The notes under the pieces: generated by a model
The model's database searches: none
Told to the model about the DNA's origin: nothing
The model's input: the letters and a program-made list of their open reading frames with translations, nothing else
Program-made: the position numbers and the translations under genes
Assembly: GCA_029641185.1 (NCBI GenBank)
Contig: JAPWGK010000011.1
Location: 1,178,001-1,242,000 of the forward strand
Source of the DNA: Pseudofabraea citricarpa
Taxonomy: Eukaryota > Ascomycota > Leotiomycetes > Helotiales > Dermateaceae
Length of the DNA: 64,000 bases
Direction: 5' to 3'
In this document: one piece after another, positions 57,271-64,000 of the stretch
How positions within the stretch are numbered: the stretch's first letter is position 1
Layout: each line of letters opens with the position of its first letter

Positions 57271-58985
57271 TGTGTGTTTCAACGGCTGGGGCGAATGAGA
57301 CGATACCACCAGGCCCGTACCCAATCTCGATGTCTATGGGGTTCGCAAGAAAAATGCATACGATCTATTGTTAAAGATGGGCTCCCGCTGAAATTTGTAG
57401 CATCGTTAAAATGTGGCCCGTGACGATCAAGCCTTCAAGACTATTGCAAGAACTAAGACGTATGCTCTAAGCACCCGTCTTCCTCGATGGCTGCGAGAGG
57501 TAGAGATGCACGAATGATAGGTCTTTGTTTTCAGCACTTTCTGCATAGCTTCAGCCACAGATACAGAAGACTCTGCATTGGTTGGTTGATGTCTCTTAAC
57601 TATCAGCCGTTCGCGTCCGCGGAACTCGGTAAAGTACTCAAGCGCAAAGGCTATGGCTTGCACGAACACCTGCATCTAGGCAAGATCCTTTTAAGATTTA
57701 TTGAAATTGCAAAAAGCCATTCTCTCGACAAGAGCCTAGATGCTAGCACCAGTACCGCAAATGTACATTTGTTGTAGTGAGCATGCGATAGTTACATGGT
57801 GATGTTGTGCTTCGTGGTACAAATCCTGACCTCTGTGGCGTAGGGCGTTCGGGTGCTCTCTTGCAGACAACGGGAGCTTATTACCAAGGGATGTGGAGTG
57901 TGTGTCGTATTTGTGACTATTTTCTGTTTGTTTGTTTGTTACACAAAGTCTGAGTGTTTGTCAGACTTTGGAGCTGACTCTGGTGTGTTGGTGTTTTGGT
58001 GTTGCCTTGAACTCTACGGCGGCATTGCTTCTTTCTGGATGAAGGCAAAGTCCACGCGGCATCTACCTTCAAAGCCAGAACGGTACACAAGGACTCGAGT
58101 CGTGTCACAGCCTTTTTGCCGCTATCAAAATCATATTAGCCTCTAGTTCATATTTGCTTAGTCGTCATTCCGCTTAGAAGTCAAAAGACGTTGACTATTG
58201 CTAGTGGTTTCAAAGGCAGCTGGATTTCAGCTGGAGGAACTCAAGAGCTAGGCTGTTAATTGCTCCAACCTGTATTTCTTTTGAGACAATTACGTAGAGG
58301 TGTGTGGGATTACCAGCATTATGGTACTCATCAACAAACAACCGATTGACTTCTAGTTCCTGAACCGCAACAAAAGTATGCACTGGTAACACCGTCCCAA
58401 CTCCATAGAAAAGTACCCATACAATAGATCCGAACTCGAAGGCCATCAGTTACTCGCATACCTCCACATATTACATGCTCGCTGTGTCGATGTGTCGATG
58501 TAATGCTTTGGAGGGGCCTCGGTTGCTATTGGCTCGGAGCAGCTCCCCCACCAAAGCTCTCGAAAGGGAGATCGTCATGATGCTGACTAAGAGCTGCTAC
58601 CGGGTATCAGGGCCACTCGGGCCACCTTCCTCCACCTCCACCTCCACCTTTCTCCCTGTCAACCCCGCCATCAACTTGTTCGTCCTTCCTCCCACAACCA
58701 TGTTCGCTGACAACCTCTTACCCTTGACCTGTCATCCACGGTGAGCCTCCGCCATCAACTGGCGATGGCCAGCCTGTAAGACATCCGATTTGATGGCCGC
58801 AAGTGAAGGCACGCCCAGAGTGAGGAGGTGTCACCGGTGACACCAGTCGCTGAGCTCCTTTGGTTTTGTACCGTCGACTGCTTCCCCTCACTTCCTTTCT
58901 CCATCTTCACTAATCGTTGAGCCATTAACCGCCTTCTTCTACTTTTCTTCCGCTAGGGTCTTTCATACCGCCGTCCTAACTAACC
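57271..58985. other. divergent intergenic region
   Basis: About 1.7 kb between two divergent genes, no supported coding frame. The last 100 bp before 58986 are CT-rich, as a typical fungal leader. Confidence 0.55.
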
Positions 58986-60019
58986 ATGGTATCGGTATTT
59001 CGTCGCAGTATGCTACGTGCATGTATACGGCCCACGAGCATCCCGGTTTATCGTCGCAGACTCATGACTCTATCCTCATTCTCGCTGGAAGGTAAGACAT
59101 GTGTCGTGACGGGCGCCGGACGAGGTTTGGGGAAAGAATTCCTGACGGCATTTGCCAAAAGCGGAGCGAGAGGCGCCTGCGTCGACTTGACTCTCGACGG
59201 TGGCCAATCTTCGATTAAGCACATTACCGAGCACGTCGAGTCCACTTGTCTCTACACTCCGGAACTTCGCGCATACGCGTGTGATGTTGTATCTGAGGAG
59301 CAAGTACAGAATACATGGGCCTCGATCATACAAGATTTTGGCAAGGTTGATGTGGTTGTTACTGCAGCAGGAATTGTTGATAACTGCGAAGGTGAGAATT
59401 ATGCTTACGATCGCTGGAGACGGATGCTGGATATAAATCTGAATGGCAGCTTTCTCTTCGCGAGAGAAGCTGGCAAATACTGGTTGGATAATGAAATGAA
59501 AGGGAATTTGATCCTTGTCTCAAGCATGAGCTCTAAAATATGTGTTCGACCTCAAAAGCAGGCAGCCTACAATGCGGTATGTGATGGTCTTTGGGCTAGA
59601 TGGTTAAGTAACTCGCTAATCTCTTCAAGTCCAAAGGTGCAGTTTCTCTCATGGGACGCAGTCTCGCAACTGAGGTAACATTTTTCATTCTCTTTGTCGA
59701 ATAAAAGCGCTCACGCTCTTCCAGTGGGGCTCCCGTGGTATCCGAGTGAACAATTTGTGTCCTGGCTATATGAAGACAGATTTGATTATTGATCTGTTGG
59801 CAAAAGAGGGTCAACACATCGAGGATAATTGGGTCAAGGATATTCCAATGGGCCGTCTGGCTCATCCTAGCGAACTTCAGGGCACTATTGTCTGGATGGC
59901 CAGTGACGCGTCAAGCTATCTCAATGGAAGTGACATTGTAAGTCGGATATATCACGACAAGAAATAATACCAGCTGACATTTTGGATAGGTTGTAGATGG
60001 GGGTTATTGCTGCTGGTAA
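58986..60019 (+). CDS. short-chain dehydrogenase/reductase with presequence
   Basis: Four exons (58986-59576, 59630-59674, 59725-59937, 59990-60019) give 292 residues. Cofactor motif T-G-A-G-R-G-L-G at 42-49. Active site: Ser179/180, with Tyr195 and Lys199 in Y-N-A-S-K. The last exon supplies the conserved V-V-D-G-G-Y end. N-terminal extension: the first about 27 residues are basic and lack acidic residues (F-R-R-S, R-R-R), resembling a mitochondrial targeting peptide. A second Met at residue 27 would remove it. The substrate is unknown; the motifs fit the classical SDR group with 3-oxoacyl reductase or sugar/polyol dehydrogenase members. The tiny second (45 nt) and last (30 nt) exons are easily missed by gene callers. 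Confidence 0.92.
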
Positions 60020-60668
60020 TCTATGAACCTGGTAGTTTATCTATATGGTGGGTCGCTTGCGAATGAAATGAAACACAATGGTAATAAAATTCATCGATGC
60101 TTCTGAAGCTGAATTCCACGCGAAACATTGTCGCCATTGATACAAGACAGGCATGGGAGGCTATAGCTGGTACCAGAATCTTAATACTCATCAAAACTAT
60201 TAGTGATGCGCCACACTACTCGACTTTTCCCTAATTCCATTTCTGTCTTTGGTTTTCCATGCCTTTTGTCTGTTGTTCACCTATCGCATTACATGCGGTT
60301 TGATTTTCATGCCCAAGGAAGCACACGTCGCTTACCGATAAGCGACAGAACCATTTGCCGAAACACCCATGTCACAGTTCCTTAATGGCATGTGTACATA
60401 CGTTCGGAGTGACTATAGTTCTATGAACAGTCCCGTTGAGTTTTATCAATTCTCTTGATTAATATTAAAGCTTTATACACGAAGAATATCATACAGTGGA
60501 AAGGAAATGCGCATCTAGACCGATCGATACATCATTAACATGAAAGGCCAACTCCGTTGAACAACCAAGCCCCTTCAGATTAGCCATCTGGATCCCACAA
60601 TTATGACCTCCAAAGTACGACTCTCAAAAACAACTGTCCATACTTCCATGGTTCATCATCTTGAATAT
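60020..60668. other. convergent intergenic region
   Basis: 3' flanks of the SDR and the GPI-anchored protein gene. AT-rich around 60420-60500. Nothing else seen. Confidence 0.6.
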
Positions 60669-61454
60669 CTACAACAAGGCGAGGACTCCGAGAGCCAAAA
60701 GACCAAAGGCCGGTTTCTTGATATCTGCGCCACCAGTGTAGGAAGCAGGGCCAGTAGCTGTACCACTTGCAGCTCCATTTGTAGTGGAGGGAGCTCCTGC
60801 TGGGATGGTGGTGGGGACAATTGGAGTTCCTTGAGGAGCAGGAACGGTCGATGGCTCGATAGTGGTAACGGCGCCAGATTCTCCAGTGATGGTAGTACCG
60901 GGTATAACAACACCTGGGGCTGTAGTAGCACCGGGGCCAGCTGGGACAACTGGGGTTGTGATGGTGCAGGGGCAGTCTGTGATAGTTAGGGTAGTGGGTC
61001 CAGGCACGGTGTATGTCTTGTTGCCATACGTCAAAGTGGTGGCAGATGGACAGTAGGTGGTGATAGCCGTGACAACAGTGGTAACGTAGGCGGGAGCGGT
61101 GGTGTTCAAGCTTCCACTGTTGTCGAAGGGGTTGTATCCAAGGCAACCGGCATAGCTGGCAGCACAGGTGGCGAAGTTAGCATCTGGTGCTCCTCGGCAA
61201 GCATCATACAGTGCGCTGCAAGAGGTGGCAGTGGTGATTGGTGCAGGGGCAGATGTAGTGCCGGTCGAGGTGCCGTTATATGGGTTGTACCCAAGGCAGC
61301 CTGCGTATTGAGCAGAGCAGAAGGCTTGGTTTGAGCCTGGTGCGATGCGGCAAGCGTTGACTTCGTCTTCGCAAGAGGTCTGTCTGCCGTTGAGAGCAGG
61401 CGAGGCAGCGACAGAGGTAGCCATAACGGCAGCGAAGAGAGTAGAGTATTGCAT
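60669..61454 (-). CDS. GPI-anchored, Ser/Thr-rich protein with duplicated Cys module
   Basis: A single exon encoding 261 residues from the ATG at 61454; the frame upstream is a Ser/Pro-rich leader. A signal peptide is clear ([20 protein letters not shown]). Two related modules of about 35 residues follow, each with four cysteines and ending Y-A-G-C-L-G-Y-N-P (about 23-60 and 75-112). After this comes [13 protein letters not shown] and the L-T-I-T-D-C-P-C-T motif typical of fungal wall proteins. A Thr/Pro/Ala-rich stalk follows. The end is a hydrophobic helix ([12 protein letters not shown]) preceded by small residues and Lys-Lys, consistent with a GPI-attachment signal. It should sit at the cell wall or plasma membrane. 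Function beyond structural or adhesive is not inferred. Confidence 0.85.
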   Translation of the reverse strand: MQYSTLFAAVMATSVAASPALNGRQTSCEDEVNACRIAPGSNQAFCSAQYAGCLGYNPYNGTSTGTTSAPAPITTATSCSALYDACRGAPDANFATCAASYAGCLGYNPFDNSGSLNTTAPAYVTTVVTAITTYCPSATTLTYGNKTYTVPGPTTLTITDCPCTITTPVVPAGPGATTAPGVVIPGTTITGESGAVTTIEPSTVPAPQGTPIVPTTIPAGAPSTTNGAASGTATGPASYTGGADIKKPAFGLLALGVLALL

Positions 61455-62758
61455 CTTGAAGGCTGAATGGATAGCAAGACTTAAGATGGAACGTATAGAG
61501 GGTTTGTTTGGTTGAGTCGGGATGTGAGGCGAGGAAAACAAGGAGAGCTGTAAACGAATGTCGAAGTGGGATGGTAGAGAAGAGAGAGAAAGTAAGACAA
61601 GCAAACGCCCCGGTTCTTATATACCTCTGTGTGTCAAGGTTTTTTTGGGCCTTGTGGGTCAACCCAAAAACGTTAATATTCGAAATGCGGATGGATGGTT
61701 TCCTCCTGAAGCTTAGTTTCTTGCATGAGCTCGTATTCATGGAGCATTCGTCGCTTATGGGTGCTATTTTGGCACGGGTAGCTCTTTTCGGAGGCCCTTT
61801 AAGGTTGGACTAATGGGAGAGGCTTACATCTAAGATTATTTTCAGATCGGGAGTCAAGTTTGAGAGTTTGATGGAATGTTAAATTGCCAGCTGAAGTTTC
61901 GCAATTGCTCGCTGCCCGCCATGAATCTTGGTTTTATCATGTTGAATCTAGCAAACGAGAGACTTCTATTGAACTGATTTCGTCCTATTTTGAAACAGCA
62001 AACCTCGAGTGTAAACTCGTACGATAAATTTGAGTATACCACTCTCCCATGATATCACTATAGAGTTTAGTACCTGGAATGTTGCTAAAGTTTGACATCG
62101 CTCACTAGCACGTGCTTCATTCATCCCTTGACCCGCCCACCTTGTTCAAACAGCCAATCTCATACCCAGCAGGCTCGCTATTAAACAAACAAACAAAACA
62201 GAGAGAATCGGTCCCGAGGTAGTCACTTGATGCAAGACGCATTCAGTGAAAGGGTGAAGAATTTTCAACGTCGAGGTTAAGCGAGGATGCTTCTGGCTAA
62301 GAGAATCAGATACAAAGCTGCATTAGTGCTAGATCGGCGCTTCCACAATTCTTAAAACTCTCAATCCAGGCTTGCATTGGGGAGTTTTAGGTTTAACGGC
62401 GTCCCGCTGCTCGCATTTGTCACGAGATTCCAGCTCACCCCTTTCGGTGGCGTTGTAGCACGGAAGGAACGCGTACTAGCGTTATTGCCTGTATTTAAGC
62501 TCCTCCTCCGTAACAGGAGTTCTTCTCTCTCAAACCACCCAGACAATCATTTCACACAACCTATTCAACCCTTGCCACAGCGTCTTTCGTCCGGCCCGCC
62601 AAATTGGTCTCAACGATTGAGTATTTTTAGGATCTGTGGAAGTGAGATCAAATCGGCTGATTTAGAGTTGACAGAAAATTGGGATCAGATGTGGTGAGAT
62701 AGAATAGAGAATTTAATTTTCATTCTTTTATGCCAATTGACATTTGTCCATCGAGCTT
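61455..62758. other. intergenic region
   Basis: Promoter side of the GPI-protein gene, then 3' flank of the SurE-type gene. Short frames here are shadows. No repeats or RNA genes seen. Confidence 0.55.
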
Positions 62759-64000
62759 TCACCACATGCTCACAAACACAACCAGGCAAGCTGTCATCAT
62801 AACTCCATGTGTGGACGTCTGGGTAGCATCATTAGAAATAATCGGTTCTGTCGATGTGGCTGACGCTGGAGCTGTAGTAGATGTGTATGTCGATGTAGAA
62901 GTAGTAGTAGCGTTTGAATAAGGAGTTGTTCCATTTAATCCACCCACTAATGATGTACTGTTGGCAAACTGTACAAGAGGTGCAAGGTTTGCTTTCACAT
63001 CAGGTGCAGAATTGCAACTTCCACTTTGAGGTGCATCATAATCTAGAATCCCCGAGTCCTCGTCGTTAGTATTGCTTATTCTAGAGGCTTTGAAGCAATG
63101 ATCGCTATTCAAAGGTGGTAGAGATAGTTCAACAGGCTGAAAACTATTCCAAGACTCATGAACTGTACCAGTCAAAGAAATTTTCACCAAGAGACTTTTG
63201 ACATACCAACAGTGAAGACGGTGACGGCCGCTTGACACCCCCCTTCTACGATCTCGGTTTCTCCAGGTAGCGAACAATCACCATTGATGCACTGGTTAGA
63301 TGCTGGTAGAATGAGATCTACCCAGCTAAAAAGCCCAGTGGTCTCGTTATAGCCTGCTTTATCGACTACCGCACCACCAGTCATCCGTGTATAAATAAAT
63401 GGTGGATCTACACAGCTGTCGTTGATGAAGGATGTAATTAATGGTATATTCACATTGACACCATATCCAAGGGGCATGATAGGTCCTCCATTGGCATTGA
63501 TGATCATCTGTTGGGCTAGGTTTGCACTCATCTGTCCCATAATTGTAGCCGGGTCCTTCAAGCCTGCATTTGTCGTGGTATTGACCCAATAATAAGGTGT
63601 CTGGACTCCATATACTCCAGAGAATGCAATCGCTGGTATGCCACGTTCGACGGCAGTATAGGTTGCACCTAGCGTGCCTGCTAGCGTGTATAAGAAGGGA
63701 CCCATGTTGGTACCATAATTGACTCCGCTAAGTACAAGATCGAAAGTGGTAAGATTTGTGTAGCGAGGAAGAATGTAATCGAGTGCAACTTGAATTTGAG
63801 TTGTTGGAGTTCCATTGTAGTACCTAGTTGATTGATTGGTAATTGTTTTTCAAGTAATATTCATTTATAACGTACCAGATATGTGAGTCTGTCGGGTCGG
63901 TACCAATGGATGGAGCTCCAGCCTTAACAATTCCTAGGCAATCAACTGTGAGCTGTTTCTAATCTTTGTTATGAAAATCAATGTGGCTTACCAAATTCGC
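62759..64000 (-). CDS. SurE-type phosphatase/nucleotidase, secreted or GPI-like, 5' end missing
   Basis: The gene enters from the right edge. Visible exons: edge to 63992, 63933-63876, 63823-63207 and 63042-62759; phases agree. SurE family marks are I-V-K-A-G-A-P-S-I-G, the S-G-V-N-Y-G-T-N nucleotide-binding segment and G-I-P-A-I-A-F-S-G. The acidic D-D motif near the N-terminus is beyond the window. SurE enzymes hydrolyse nucleoside phosphates or act as acid phosphatases. The C-terminal part continues V-F-T-V-D-Y-D-A-P. It ends with a long Thr/Ser stalk (T-T-S-T-S-T-Y-T-S-T-T-A-P) and a hydrophobic terminus (V-M-M-T-A-C-L-V-V-F-V-S-M-W), consistent with secretion and a GPI-type anchor. The last intron removes a frame that would otherwise stop. 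Confidence 0.85.

Noticed and set aside
1..64000. CRISPR arrays or prokaryotic operon signals
   Set aside because: The DNA is eukaryotic, with spliceosomal introns. No regularly spaced direct repeats are seen.

Overview
The window looks like nuclear DNA of a filamentous ascomycete (Pezizomycotina). Genes are split by short introns with GT..AG borders, and I rebuilt them by joining reading frames. The families are typical of these fungi: a Zn2Cys6 regulator, an NRPS-like A-T-reductase, cerato-platanin, a Pth11/SAT4-type rhodopsin-domain protein, an FSH hydrolase, a MARVEL-type membrane protein and a GPI-anchored Ser/Thr-rich protein. There is also a dispersed single 5S rRNA gene. A leotiomycete host is my guess only; no marker here decides it.

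Layout. 1-635 (-): 5' end of a Zn2Cys6 transcription factor. 636-12195: about 11.5 kb without a convincing protein gene, rich in microsatellites and pyrimidine tracts, holding a 5S rRNA gene at 10393-10511. 12196-13185 (+): FSH-type serine hydrolase. 13855-15896 (-): AtuA family protein. 16611-17058: a MITE-like element with long terminal inverted repeats and TA flanks. 17214-19408 (-): one gene fusing an isochorismatase-type cysteine hydrolase to an allophanate-hydrolase-type amidase. 19409-22254: gene-poor, with a possible Copia LTR remnant. 22601-24498 (-): phosphotransferase-like protein.

25546-36698 forms a metabolic block: an NRPS-like adenylation/carrier/thioester-reductase enzyme (-), an AtzA/SsnA-type amidohydrolase (+), a cerato-platanin (-), a short-chain dehydrogenase (+) and a two-module ABM-type protein (-). 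37788-40231 holds two divergent unrecognised genes. 41280-42162 encodes a four-helix membrane protein. 42618-44893 holds two divergent related genes with an F-box-like N-terminus. 46853-54233 is sparse: one low-complexity protein and two possible microproteins. 55668-57270 (-) is a seven-helix rhodopsin-domain gene, 58986-60019 (+) a second SDR, 60669-61454 (-) a GPI-anchored protein with two matching Cys modules, and 62759-64000 (-) the 3' part of a SurE-type phosphatase/nucleotidase.

How the genes may work together. The fused hydrolase could release ammonia from a biuret- or ureido-type compound through an allophanate-like intermediate. The amidohydrolase 11.5 kb away belongs to a superfamily acting on amine- or amide-bearing rings. 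The NRPS-like enzyme with the SDR and ABM genes has the composition of a small secondary-metabolite locus that reduces an activated carboxylic acid. These links rest on family membership and proximity only.
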